The notes under the pieces are model-generated. The model was not told where the DNA came from and ran no database searches. It saw only the letters and a program-made list of their open reading frames with translations. Below are positions 51,283-63,465 of a stretch of 64,000 bases of DNA, in pieces. Source of the DNA: Daphnia pulex (lineage: Eukaryota; Arthropoda; Branchiopoda; Diplostraca; Daphniidae); assembly GCF_021134715.1 (NCBI RefSeq), contig NC_060024.1, positions 3,038,001 through 3,102,000 on the forward strand. Direction: 5' to 3'. The position numbers and the translations under genes are program-made. How positions within the stretch are numbered: position 1 is the stretch's first letter; each line of letters opens with the position of its first letter.

Positions 51283-53900
51283 ATGAATAGTTATCCAGAT
51301 AGCGGGATAGAGAATACTAGAGGGGAATCAGCAACAAAGAAGCGGCCAATACGTTGGATGCGCTCCTTTCGGGAGAAAATTTCAGCAAATCGTTTTGATA
51401 CCAAGTCGCGGTCTCTACCTTTCCAAACCCAGCATATATCCATTTTAAGAAGACAATTAAATAGCGAAGAACCACTAACTCCCGAAGCAGCTAATCAACA
51501 AGTTAATAGCCCAACTGACCAAATTCGATCAGTTCAACTTCAATCAACTCAGATCGACCCAAGAAGGTACGAGGAAATAAGGAACAATATGGGCAAAGCA
51601 AGTAAACCATCGTTGTCAAACGGAAGAGCCATAATCAGTAGTTTTACAGAACGATTCGGATAATCATTCAAACATTCCAGAACCTTTAATAGGAAAAAAC
51701 ACTAGAGATGTCCTTTCCTATAATCAACTTCTTGAGCAAGCTCGTGCTATTTTAGATTCGATTGAAACTCCGGAAAATAAAACAAATATAGGAGAAGATC
51801 CAACAAATCTTGTCGATATTGATTTTTCCAAACGAGGGAGTAGACCGTCTGTACTTTTTCAAACAGTTCGACCAGGATAATTGAGGTTCCTGTTGACGAG
51901 TTAATTTTTGAGTTGCAATACTTACGTAAATTTAATCAAAGGGCAGATATAACAAATACCGAGGTTGAATCTGCGTTTTGAGCTTTGCTTTTAATGGAAC
52001 CCACTATAATAACGCCTTTTGATCTTTTCTCGCATTGTCAATTCAAAACTAACTACGAACCTCCTACTGAATCGGAATACGAATCTGTTGTTTCAGAAAG
52101 GGAATAACTTATTGACAAAAATTTCAACCTATTGCCTTTACCAGATCAAGAAACTGAGTTAATTCCAGACGATTGCTCGGTAACCATACCCGTTTCAAAT
52201 CAAGCTGATTTAGTTATTTCCACTACTAGTGCCCAAATCACTCCTCTCAACCCTACTCTACCTTCTATTATAGAAAAAACGAGTACGAATCCATCCCCTT
52301 TAACATCTACTCCGATTAGCCATCAACCAAAGCTACCCAGTCGAAGGGTCACTTTTCCCCAATCTGGAAAAATCGCTCAGGGTAGAAATTCACCACCTGC
52401 TGGAATGTCGACAGGAGGAAAGAAACCGGATATTCCAATCATCATCTACGCCGGAGAATTGAGTAGATAACTAGAGTCAGGAATGTCCTATGAAGATGCT
52501 TCGGTAACAGCGGAATAGTGAAACATGTTATGGATAGTAGGAAATGTTCTCCGATATCTATTCCCGGAGCCATTCCCCGCGTTTCCCCCAAACAGATTAA
52601 TCAACCAACACCGCTTGGACAAACTCCTCTCCGAACGCTAGGTACATCATTTGTTCCTTTTTCTACCCATCTCACGGGGCAGAGCGGGCAAAAAACCCCT
52701 GCACAAAACAAACCCAAGCAGATTCCAGATAAACTCACTCCGAGACAAGGGTTGAATGCTACGTTTACGCTCTCCCTAACTACTCCACAGTCGATTGAGG
52801 CAATAAACAAAACTAGAGTCGACGAGACTTCAAATTTGGACAAGAATATAAAATTATTGCAGGGTCAGGCAATGACTTTATTCAGTTATGTGGGGATATA
52901 CATCGATCGAGATCGTTCCGGTCGCTTTGATGAATGGCTAGCTCACCTCGAATCGGTACTCATTCTTGGCGATTTTGAAGAATCTCGAAAGATTGCGCTA
53001 TAACAATCGAAATTGTACGGCGAAGCAGCCGACGAATTCGACAACTTTAAAATCGAAAGTCCAATCAGAGCACAGGATTACGATAAAATAAAGGAACGTC
53101 TCCACAAACTCTTTCATTCGACTGAGATTAGGTCGAAACAGAGTGTAGAATTCCGTAATATGCAGAGGAAACCCGAAGAGAACATGCGGCGCTATGCCAA
53201 TCGCATACGCAAAGCGTTTAACCTTGCATATCCAATGACAGGCATAATAGATAAAGCGATGTCCCATTCCAGAGAGCAAATCATGATGGATAGATTCTTG
53301 GAAGGTCTTTCGTTTGATGTACAAACCCGTCTTAAGTACAAATAATTTTCATCCTTTGAAAAATTGATAGAAAAGCAGAGATGACTGCAATGGCGGTGGA
53401 AGAATCACAAGTCAGAAATAGACTAATTGCTTTTCAAAGTAGAAAAGTTGAACCAAATAAAGAATTCGATAGAATAACAGAAGCGTTAGAGCACCTTAAC
53501 ACAAAAGTAGAGTCAAATACCCATCAGAACGATTTAGAAAAACGTATCGAGAAAATGCAACGACAATTAACTGCACAAAAAAGTGTAAGCTTCTCCCAAA
53601 ACATTCGTCAGATATACAGACCGCCCAATAAAACTGCAGATCTTTATTTTTGTGATTTTCATAACAGTTGGGGAATTCAGTAACCAGTAGGTGTAAGACT
53701 AAGGAAGGTCAAATAGATCGAACGTGTTTCAGTTGCCAAAAGACCGGACACTTAGCAACATATTGCCCGGAAATAAAAAATGGAAAACCTCTCCTCCACC
53801 GAGATATGACGCGAATGGAGTCAGGCAAGGCTCGACTGAGCAACGGGAAAAGTAGGTGTCACCGACAGGACCGTAGGGCCAATCGGTGACACAAAGATTA
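51283..53900 (+). pseudogene. Gypsy-type gag
   Basis: Starts near ATG 51283 (MNSYPDSGIENTRGES). A long Pro/Ser/Thr-rich region leads into a capsid-type domain (LFSYVGIYIDRDRSGRFDEW, then AADEFDNFKIESPI, FHSTEIRSKQSVEFRNMQRK, then RFLEGLSFDVQTRLKYK). A coiled-coil-like stretch and a zinc knuckle CFSCQKTGHLATYC (about 53722-53763) follow. Stops near 51661, 51978, 52108, 52468, 53001 and 53342 break it. Confidence 0.85.
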
Positions 53901-53935
53901 AGTCCCAACATTATATAAACAGTTTAGCAGCGAAA

Positions 53936-54261
53936 TCAACAGTACCTATAATTAAAATTAAAATAGGGAATTGCATTGTAGATGCTTTATTTGACACTGG
54001 AGCCGAAAGAAGCGTAATAAGTAAACAATTTTACAATAAATTTAAGGAAAATAAAGAAGTTATTAATTTTACAAGAGAGGTAGACGTGGATCTTTTCACC
54101 ATAAATGACAAGCGCCTCTTCACGGAAGGCAAAATCACAGTTAACTTTGTTGTGGCAGAAGAAACGCCACACCAATTACTTAAGCAGGAATTTATTGTCG
54201 TGAGTAGTATTGTTGAAAATTGCGTCTTAGGGCGTGATGCTCTTTTTAAACGTCATTTCAT
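53936..54261 (+). pseudogene. Gypsy-type aspartic protease
   Basis: The active-site motif VDALFDTGAERSVIS is near 53977-54020, followed by VVSSIVENCVLGRDALFKRH. It runs straight into the 80 bp foldback fragment at 54262, which replaces the end of the domain and brings in a stop. Confidence 0.85.
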
Positions 54262-54341
54262 GTACAGTATCCTACAAAAAAATCCGAACAGCGAATTTTT
54301 TTGTTTTAAGCCACCTATCTATATATCGGGAAACTGTGTTT
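54262..54341. repeat. 80 bp foldback-repeat fragment inserted in pol
   Basis: GTACAGTATCCTACAAAAAA, then TTTGTTTTAAGCCACCTATC, is nearly identical to 32036-32115. Only one end of that repeat is present. It interrupts the protease-RT region. Confidence 0.85.
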
Positions 54342-55620
54342 GACAACGGAAGGAAACCAACTATTTATCTCGGAAACTGATCACTTCCTGGAAAAAGAAA
54401 TCCCTTGTGCGATTGCACGCTCATTGAGAATTCCCCGATATTCTATGTGTGTACTAGAAAGTGGGAAGGAGGAAGCGCAGGATTCTCACATTTCCTGTCA
54501 TTTTGTTAAATGCAGTAACATACCAACCGGGCTTGACCTGGAACCTTTTATTTCCCTAGCACCAAGTCGTTCGTTCCGTGTGGTGGCTATAAATAGAACA
54601 AATACAACCATATCTCTACCTCGCCTAACAGTTTTGGGGACCCTTAATCTTCAAGAAACTCTTAAACAACCCCTCTCGCTTCGTTTTACGCATCCTCGAC
54701 TCAAATTGATATGGCAGCCATTGAAGCAGTCCTCCCTGACATTGATGAGGTTACTAAAGAGAAAGTACGAAGCTTAATAATTAGCAACTATAGGAATTTT
54801 GCCTTTAAAACAGATGAATTGGGCCATACTAACTTAGTAAAACATAGCAATGATACACAAGGGCAAGGGCCGATTCGCCAAAGAGCATATCGAAACTCTC
54901 CCAAACAAAAGGAAAAACGGCATGAAATTATGAAGAGCTCCGGAAAAATAAAATAATTCGATTTTCAATGTCTCCGTGGGCCGCACGGATTGTAATTAGT
55001 ACTAAAGAAAACAGGAGATACCCGTTTATGTGTAGATTTTAGAAAACTTTATGCTATAACGAAGAAAAATTATTTTCCTCTACCTCGAATAGATGACGTT
55101 TTAGATCTACTACAGGGACAGAAATATGTTTCAACTCTAGATCTAGCATCATGTTAGTGGCAGATAGAACTAGAAGAAGAGTCCAAAAAGAAAAAAGCCT
55201 TCATAGTGGACAATAATCTATATGAATGGAATCGTTTGGCATTTCGGTTAACCAATGCCCCAGGCACGTTCCAAAGATGAATGAATTCCGTTCTACGAAG
55301 CGTCATTGGAAAAATCTGTCTAGTATACCTTGATGATATCATTATATTCTCCCGTTTGATAGAAGAACATATTTCCAATTTAAAAACTGTATTTCCTTAT
55401 TAGAAGAAGGAAACCGAAAACTGAAACTGGCAAAATGTAAATTTTTAGCTCAATGTGTTCCATATCTGGGACATGTGATTACGACCGAAGGAATTAAACC
55501 CGACCCTTCCAAAATTTAGGCGCTTAAAAATTACAAAAGACCAGCTACAGTACGAGAGATGAAGTCATTGTTAGGATTAGCATCTTATATATTACCGTCG
55601 TTTTTTCGAAAATTTTTCTA
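54342..55620 (+). pseudogene. Gypsy-type reverse transcriptase
   Basis: An N-terminal region (54342-54950) leads to RT: TRLCVDFRKLYAITKKNYFP, LPRIDDVLDLLQGQKYVSTL and the active-site box VYLDDIIIFS (YLDD at 55326-55337), so both aspartates remain. Stops at 54952, 55155 and 55277 and a shift near 55390 break the frame. Confidence 0.9.
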
Positions 55621-55734
55621 CGATTGCCCATCCGTTATTGCTACTAACTAGGGAACAGCAAAGTGACGTTTTAAATTGGAATACCGACGCTATTTCAGCA
55701 TTTGAGCATATACGGCAATGTTGAATAAGTGAAC

Positions 55735-56193
55735 CCATTTTGCTATACCCAGATTTCTCGGAGAAATTCCTTATTTACACTGACGCCAGTAATTACGGGC
55801 TTAGAGCTGTCCTCTCCCAGATGCGCAATGGAAAAGACCAACCGATCACTTATGCAAGCCGACATTTAACTACTGCAAAAATGAAGTATTCTACGATCGA
55901 AAAAGAGGCAGCCGCACTTGTGTTTGGTATTAAGCGGTTCCGTCATTATCTACAGGACGAACCCTTTACCATTATCAGTGACCCCAGACCTCTTCAGTGG
56001 CTCCAAACGTTTTAGGACGAAACAGGTCGGCTTGGGCGATGGTCCATTCGGTTGTCAAATATGAAATTTACTGTGCAGTATCGACCAGGTCGTGTGCATG
56101 AAAACGCAGATTTCCTTTCCCGAGTACAAATGAATCTGATTTTGTGCATAAAAACGCAGATTTCCTTTCCCGAGTACAAATGAATCTGATTTT
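55735..56193 (+). pseudogene. Gypsy-type RNase H
   Basis: FLIYTDASNYGLRAVLSQMR, PITYASRHLTTAKMKYSTIE and RFRHYLQDEPFTIISDPRPL are the RNase H blocks; YRPGRVHENADFLSR ends them. An in-frame stop follows LQWLQTF. A 50 bp tandem duplication (56094-56193) adds a shift near the end. Confidence 0.88.
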
Positions 56194-57475
56194 AGCCCGA
56201 ACCGACGACAACATTGTTATGTGTCAAGAACAACAGAAAGATCCCCTTTGCAAAGCGATACTGGCGTTTATACGAAAAGATTGTCCGTGGAATAAAAAAG
56301 ATGGCCCGATGCCTCTGTGGGCTGCTGAGAAAGACTTATTTTTTTTATGGAAGACGGTCTCTTTTGCAAACATTAGGAACCTACGTCAACAAAACGAAGG
56401 TGATTTGCCCAACGCCAAGTTGTTGTTCCTCTTTCTCTTAGAAAACAACTTTGACAGGAGTATCATGACTCTCCTTTATCAGGAAACCTGGCGTACCGAC
56501 GAAGAGTCCTGCGTCTACGTGATAAATACTTTTGGCCATCCATGCTATCAGATGTAAAGCAATATTGATTTACTTGTGAATCCTGTGCGTTAGGGCGCCG
56601 AATTCATGGATCGAAAGACTTTCTCAATCCATTAGAACTCACTACCAAACCTTTTTAAATGATAGGAATGAACCTTTTAGGCCCCGTCAAACCTCCTTCA
56701 CTCTTAGGAAACAATTATGTACTAGTTATAACTGACTATTTTAAAAAATGGATCGAAGCCACGTCACGGCCATCGAAACGTCACGGCCCACCAAAAGCTA
56801 TCATTACCGATCGTGGAAGTAATTTTACGTCAGAGTTGTTTTCTGCGCTATGTAAAGCTTTAAACATTAAATGTATGACGACAACAGCATACCACCCTCA
56901 AACGAATGGACAAACAGAGTGATTTAACAAAACAGTTGCCGAAATGCTTAGGAAGTACCTAACGACTGGGTTTGAGAAATGGGAATATATGTTGGGCCCT
57001 GTTACGTTCGCCTACAATAATTCAACCCACTCCTCCACCCCAGAAACCCTATACTTCTTAAACCACGGCCGTGATCCCTTAATGCCAATAGACCAGTTCC
57101 TCCTTCCTTTACCTACGGCTATGGTTACTCCTTCAGACTTCAGAAGCCAGACTATGAGATGCTTACATGAAGCGTTTCAACAAGTCAAAACTAATCTTGC
57201 GCAGGCTCGGGACCAGCAAAAGATTCAATATGATAAACGTGTAAAACAATAAAAATTCAATATTGGAGATCAAGCATTACTAAATATGCGAACGCCCTTG
57301 AAGGGAGTAAGTAAAAAACTTATTCCACGTTTTATAGGACCCTTTCGGATTTTAAAACTAAACGATAATGCCACTGTAGTAATCCAACAACATGCTGGTA
57401 AACAAACACAGCTTGTTCATGTAAATCGAATAAAACCGCTATTCGAGTCAATGATCAGGAAAGACGAACCTTCGT
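56194..57475 (+). pseudogene. Gypsy-type integrase
   Basis: The core has YVLVITDYFKKWIEA (first D), AIITDRGSNFTSELF (second D) and TAYHPQTNGQTE (E), then VTFAYNNSTHSSTPE. A GPY/F-type C-terminal part follows (KLIPRFIGPFRILKLNDNAT, then LVHVNRIKPLFE). The zinc-finger region upstream is scrambled. There is an in-frame stop directly after NGQTE, and another at 57249. A 13 bp direct duplication (CGTCACGGCC) lies near 56762-56790. Confidence 0.88.
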
Positions 57476-57479
57476 AGAT

Positions 57480-58139
57480 TTCCTAGATATTCGAATTAGC
57501 AAAGAAGCTAACACAATTCTTCTCGAAAGTGTAAAAAAACTTGAAACTCCCTTTCCATTTGAAGAGATTCAATCTCAACCCATCATTGAATCTGAAACAA
57601 GTCCTCTTGTGACAGAAATCCTTCCAGAAATTACAAACCCCATTTCAGTTGTTTCCACTCTTCCTAATCCTCTTTTGGACCCGTCAACCATTCCAAAAAC
57701 CTGAGCGTCGTCTTGGATTATGTCCTAGGAATATTCTTAGACTTGTTGTTCGATACTAACTTTATGTTTTTATTACAAATAACCATGTAAAATTCAATTT
57801 TCTTTTCTTAAAACAAACCCTTTATTTGTGTTTTTTCCGTTTTATCGATACTTGTAACTATTGTTTTTTTGACTATTTCTTTTTATTTCTTTTTAGATCG
57901 TGCCTACTCCCACTCCTCCTCTTGTCCTTTCTTTTCCGGATTCATGCTTTCAACATTACCATTTGTGATTGTAAAGACTCAAATGGTTGAAAGGGGGCTC
58001 AAATTGTAAAGACTTAACCGAAAAGCTTTTTAAAATTTTCTAGCAATGACTTAAATTTTAAAACCAGTCCACTTGCACCAGTTCCTGTTTATTACGATGT
58101 ATTTTCCACCCTTCTTGAGATTACCTGATTCGTTGGCCA
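57480..58139 (+). other. Pol tail and pol-env spacer
   Basis: A low-complexity acidic/proline tail (57480-57700) is the end of pol. The rest has no gene. A splice acceptor for the env-like ORF would be expected here, but none is certain. Confidence 0.4.
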
Positions 58140-59688
58140 TACATGAAAATACATGAAAAAATGAGAGACTCTCGATTGTGCAATACAGAAACAATAGACT
58201 ACCTAGGCGACAACAAATGGTCTCTATAGCGTGTACCCAACGTCCAAGGAAAATGGCTTCTAGTCACATGAGATCAGCTGGTCAACTTTAGATTGGAAGA
58301 AGTAACCCTAGAGACCGAGTGCTCCAACTGTACCATTAGCTCGCCAATTGGTGATATCCCTGGTGGAACGAATGGTTCCATTTTGCATAATTTAGTGACA
58401 GTTATTTGGAAAGAGTCCTTAAGAGAAATCGAAGAGTCTAAGTTACGACTTGTAGAACAAGGGATTGCCCTACGTTTTATGACAGACAAAACAGGGGTCG
58501 AAAGGATCCGAGACGTCGAACAACAGCTTGATTTCGTTTACAACACCACAAGCAAAAAGTTTTGTAACTCATCAGCAAATATTTTAAAACCAGTCCTTAT
58601 GGATAAAGTGGTATTAAAAGTTTACCCTTTGGTCGATCACGAAGATCATCCAAACAAAACACTAGCAGCGGAAACAGAAAAAGTGGCAGACATAATCCGA
58701 GCAGAAATGAGTAGTGCCGCTCATTCGCAATATATCCGAGACAAAAAAACCGATGGAATAAATGGAGTAGCTCGAGAGCTTCGTGCCTTACAGTGTGAAA
58801 ACCGGGAATTAGCACACAAGAATGCAATCAGTGCAGCGCAACACAGCGGTTGGCTTGCTGCTAGTTACCTGAGTCTACCATTTTGATCCAAACTAATAGC
58901 AATAGGTGAATCCATAAGTGTCCATCAGTGTTCCCCAACAAACGTAACCTTCTCCACAGAGTTCACTAGCTGTGTCCCACAGCCTAAATTTGAGAACTAA
59001 ACTGTGGACATTGAAGGGTGGGAATTAACGCCATTTAATCCGTGTTACTGGCACTTGAACTTTGTGAACTTTAATGGCCATGCCCATTTTTAAAGAAAAA
59101 ATTCGTGGAATGCTGTTGTTCCTGGTATCATCGTCCAAGGAAATAATTTAATCGATACTTCCCCTTATGAAATCGACAACTTATTATCACTACGTTTACA
59201 CCCGATATTAACCTCTCACCCCATGAGTCCAGCAGCAGCCATCGCACAAATTATTGCTGCTGCCCGAGAGGAAAATAGCATCAATCTTTGAAATCCTTTT
59301 CACATGGATAGTGTTCTCTCGTCTACCAAAAAAAAGAGGTTATCTTTAATGGAAGATAATCAGTTGGACGACTAGTATCGGGTGGTTTCTTGGAATAGGA
59401 TTTATTATGTTCGTGATAATTCGCTACTGTGGAGTTGGATATCTCATTGCTCGATTTATACCCTGCTGTTCTTGTTTAACTACATGTAACCATTTTAGCT
59501 GTTTTACCAAAAACGCTAAAACTCCAGATCTGGAATTAGGTCACCAAGCCTTTTCTAACCCTCCCTCCATGTCCTCCCCCAATACGATTGTAAATGTTCC
59601 TGTACCATCCCAACGCTCTAACCCCGAATTTATTGTTTCGTCGGATTGGAAACAAGCGCGAAGGAAGAATTCATCCAGACGACCTTAG
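58140..59688 (+). pseudogene. Env-like third ORF of the gypsy-type element
   Basis: The longest open part is 58290-58886 (about 198 codons), with N-terminal cysteines, possible N-glycosylation sites and a helical central part. After stops and shifts, more Cys-containing sequence leads to a hydrophobic segment (FVIIRYCGVGYLIARF, about 59404-59450) and a Cys-rich tail (CCSCLTTC). Position after pol, glycoprotein-like composition and C-terminal membrane anchor suggest an envelope protein. I do not recognise its family. It is clearly disrupted. Confidence 0.65.
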
Positions 59689-59760
59689 GCGAGCTCAACT
59701 AGAGGCCGCGACACTCCTGAATTGAGATCGCGGGACGCGATCTTACGTAAGGGATAGCCA

Positions 59761-60016
59761 TGTAAGGATCCGTCAACCGCGGCGTCGAATAGCGTCATTA
59801 CTTTTAATAGTTGATTGACCTTTATTTTTTTCCTTTTCTCGGTATTGAACCTTTTTTCTCTAAAATGTTCTTTTCTTAGTTTGACTCTTTTTCACACGCG
59901 ATTCTAACGAAATCTCTTTCCACCCCTTTCCGTTGTTTCTCTTATATTGCCCTTTATAATTTTACGTATTAACTTCTTTACTTATAAAATTTTTCTTTTT
60001 CTCTATATATAAGTTG
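59761..60016 (+). repeat. Gypsy-type 3' LTR (truncated)
   Basis: Matches the first 250 bp of the 5' LTR (TGTAAGGATCCGTCAACCGC...). It stops at AAGTTGCC, where the composite repeat begins. The remaining 150 bp, including the TATA region, was not found downstream, so it was deleted. Confidence 0.85.
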
Positions 60017-60017
60017 C

Positions 60018-60563
60018 CGTCTTAAAAATTAGACAAAAAATAAGCGGTGCGACCAGAACAAAAAAAAATCAATTTACTCAATTAGTACTCCTGTAATTAA
60101 TGAAAAACTGTTAAAATAATTGCTTAACGATTGGTGACATCTAGCGGTTGCGACTACAACTTGTTCACCTAAGGTCAAAATTCCACTTTCCATTATAGCC
60201 TTATTGGTTTCCTGGTTTTGGGTTACCAGTACTTTTTTTTTACTTTTTGGTCTAAAAAATGAGACAAAAAATATGCGGAGCGACCAGAACAAAAATAATT
60301 TTATTAACTTAATTACTTCTCCCGTAATTAATGAAAAACTGCTAATTGCTAATTGCTTAACGACTAGTGGCATCTGGCGGTTGCGACTACATCTTTTTAA
60401 CTTCGGTCTAAATTCCACTTTCCACTATAGCTTCCCTCGTTTTGGGTTTTTACAGTGTCCTGACATGTCTATGCCTGAAAACCTCTATCGTGCAAATTTA
60501 CCGCCAGAGGCTATGCGTTAAAATCCTCTATCTTGCAAATATATCACCGGAGGCCATTACGCA
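60018..60563. repeat. Composite repeat, copy 2 (mate at 14160-14700)
   Basis: Same architecture as 14160-14700: two units of about 200 bp followed by about two 42-43 bp units (CAAATTTACCGCCAGAGG, CAAATATATCACCGGAGG). It abuts the broken LTR. Confidence 0.8.
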
Positions 60564-61286
60564 TTTGCAACGCAAAAGCTTGCAATAACGAAATAGAAAT
60601 TTTTAACTTTTGAAGAACAAACAAAACTGATGAGAGTGATTGATTACGCTCAGGGTAATCGAAGGCATACTCGAAGAGACCCTACCCGGCCTTCGAGTAG
60701 CCAAAAAGATTGAGAGTGTTCCATACATATACAATAGGAGAGATTCTATTTAAAAGCTAAAAAAAAAAAGATAAAGTCAATCTTATAGCGATTTTTTCAA
60801 GACGATCAATCCATGTTAAATATTTAAAAATAAAAAAAATTAATGAATAAGAGCCAACTGATCCCTCCTAGGGGGTAGGTTGCTCATACCAGCGGTTCGT
60901 TTTTCTTGTATTGTTTTTTTTTATATTTATAATAATTATTACTTACTCATACACCGCTATGATGTTTTGCATATTATTACGTTTTCGAGAGATATACTCA
61001 ATCAGCGAATCTTTGGAGAAGTTGAGAATACCTAAGATGAAAAATACCATCAGTAAATGCTCCAGAAATCTTCGACACGTTTCCATCATCGAAAAAAAAG
61101 CTGCGAGAACACTATCAAAATATAAAAGCAAAATTAGGCTAAAACTAGCTTAAAAATTGTTGTGGTTTCTAACAGCACGATTATCGGTAGATATAGGTGA
61201 AACCCGAGTTTCACTGTTAAAAGTTGTTTTATTTACAAGTTTTTCAAGAGAAATCTCTCTAACTGACCACACAATCCGGCGTACCC
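60564..61286. other. No gene recognised
   Basis: AT-rich, with short frames only. Confidence 0.4.
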
Positions 61287-61440
61287 ACAGTTATGGTTGC
61301 AAGTTTCTTTACCTGTACCTATAAAACATCCGCCTTTTTACTGGTTTTGGCGGATGGTATCAAAATAAGGTGTGGTAGATGTAGCTTATTTGGTCTTTTC
61401 TAAATTTTTTACCCCCCTTTTTACTTAACACTACGTTACA
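61287..61440. repeat. Dispersed repeat, copy 2 (mate at 10391-10550)
   Basis: Shares CCGCCTTTTTACTG, GGCGGATGGTAT and GTGTGGTAGATGT in order with 10391-10550. Confidence 0.7.
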
Positions 61441-61992
61441 TCAATTAGTTTTTTACCCGTGATCGATATGGCAAACGGTGCGCAACCCAATTACCTATTT
61501 TTCAATTAAAGTTAAATAGATAATAAAGGAAACGAGAGAATTACTAAGCAATCAGTCTCTCTCTAAGAAGGGTCACCAGGAAAATGCCGATGTTCATCGA
61601 CAAAATCGCCAGATGAATATGTCCAGCAGTTGGGTCAACGATGCCCCATTAACTTATTGTTTTTGCAATTACGCACACATTCCCAAGGGCAGAATACACC
61701 AACATCGATGTATGCAGACAGAGAGAGGATCAAACTTATTGTGCTGAGAACCTTGAAAGGCTTATGAAGGGGAAAAAAAAAATATTTCGAATATTTTTTA
61801 CAAATTTTATTCAAGCAATCACCTAAATAAATTTCATATTAAAAGTTTAAATATACTTTTTTCTTCATTCTAAATTATATGAACTTAATGCCGAAAGAAG
61901 GCATAGTCTTTTAATTATTTTCAAGGTCATGGTAGTGGGGGCAACCTTGTTATTTTCCGTAAAACTATGTAATAGTTATTTAATTAAATGTA

Positions 61993-62455
61993 GGGGAGAC
62001 TGGGGCTAAAATGTACAGGGCAATTTTCCAATTTTAATATGAACAATTTGTTTTAAAATTATAAAATAAATACATTGTATTTTAAATGATATTTTATTTA
62101 TCCTATAAACTTTTTTTTAGAATTTCTGATTAATTTGACGAATTTTTTGGGAAAAACCAAAAAATAGGATTCGATAAAAAATTTTTGGACGTTCAGGTTT
62201 CATTTTTTTTTATACTTCTATAATTATTTTTATAAAACCCAGATAGCTATTTTATAGGATTTCCTTTTTAGTTTAAGGTGGCATTTTTATTTTATAAAAA
62301 ATGTATTTCTAAGTATTTGATAATTTAGTTTATTTGATGTTGTACGGATTCAGGTTAAATGGTAAAACCATCTGTTGCCAGGTAAACCATCAAAAAAGAT
62401 TTTAAAAAAGACATCTTTACTTTTTTGATTGTATCTCCACTTATACGTAATCGAT
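61993..62455. repeat. Dispersed repeat (first half of the 40105-40920 family)
   Basis: GGGGAGACTGGGGCTAAAAT, then GTACAGGGCA, and the following 450 bp are colinear with 40105-40580 at roughly 80-85% by eye. Confidence 0.75.
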
Positions 62456-62952
62456 CAATATTCCTTCGGTAATGTCCTTTGGTAATTTTTTTTTAACGTT
62501 AAAGAGACAGAAAATCAAGGTTATAGTAGATTTATACATCCTATTACGTTTGGAAAATTCTAATTCCCTTTATTCTCTTTAATTAATTGATTCTTTAAAA
62601 CTAATTGACTATAATAATCTGTCAATATTATGAGTGGTGCGACTTAGGTGTGGGTCGAACTTCATGTTTAGATAAAGTTATAGCAACATTTATTACTATA
62701 GTAACATGGGATTAGGAAAATTTTTAGTTACATATAAACTATAAAGAAATGGATGTGCTCTTCTGGCAGTTAGATCAAACCACCGCTGAAAAAAATCTTT
62801 ATTAAGTCATATAACCTAAGTTTTTTAACGACCGGTTCCGAAATCGATACCGATAGTAGCGTCGCTAGCGATATTACCATAGCTTTACTTCGTCTTTCGT
62901 AAGTATTTGGTGAAGCATCAACCGGCCAATGCTTTCCTTTGAATTTTATGTC

Positions 62953-63027
62953 AATGGTGGTCTAATGGTCAAAGCAACCCGGCTGCCACTCGTATAGTTC
63001 TGGGTTCGAAATCTCGATCTAGTCTCT
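62953..63027 (+). repeat. tRNA-derived sequence (Gly/Glu-like relic or SINE head)
   Basis: TGGTGGTCTAATGGTCAAAG matches a tRNA A-box region. An anticodon-loop-like CTGCCAC is centrally placed, and GGTTCGAAATCTC is a B box. The T-stem and acceptor stem do not pair well, so a functional tRNA is unlikely. Confidence 0.5.
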
Positions 63028-63136
63028 TAGGAAAACTAAATTTGTAATTTTTGAAAAATTATACTTAAAAAGCTTTCCAACAAATGCTCACCAACTGAAG
63101 ACATATCTTTGTCTTGATTTTTTCAAATTAACAGAC

Positions 63137-63465
63137 AAAGCATTGTCTTAAGATTTGTCTGTTTTAAATACGATATTATTCCTCGCGCTAGTGATTGGTA
63201 GCTGTATTTAAAGTTGATTTATTCACGTTTTTGTCATTATATGTTAAGTTGAATTTTTTGGCCTTACCAAGAGGGCTGAATCTATCTTTTTTTAGAAAGA
63301 GCATTGTCTTAAGATTTGTCTGTTTTAATACCATATTATTCCTTGCTCTAGTGATTTGTAGCTGTATTTAAAGTTGACTTATTAATATTTTCGTCATTAT
63401 ATGTTAAGTTGAAGGTTTTTTTGGCCTTTACCAAAAGGGCTGATTCTGTCTTTTTTTCTTCAGAC
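63137..63465. repeat. Tandem duplication of about 162 bp
   Basis: GCATTGTCTTAAGATTTGTC starts both copies (about 63139 and 63301). The copies share TAGCTGTATTTAAAGTTGA, TCATTATATGTTAAGTTGAA and AAGGGCTGA-type endings at about 90% identity by eye. Confidence 0.85.

Larger units (their letters stand above)
49827..60016 (+). mobile_element. Gypsy-type element with env-like third ORF (decayed)
   Basis: Layout: 5' LTR, leucine-type primer site, gag, protease, RT, RNase H, integrase, then a third env-like ORF and a 3' LTR cut short. Protease-RT-RNase H-integrase is the Ty3/gypsy order, and a third ORF after pol recalls errantiviruses. All ORFs are broken by stops or shifts, so it is an old copy. 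Confidence 0.9.
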
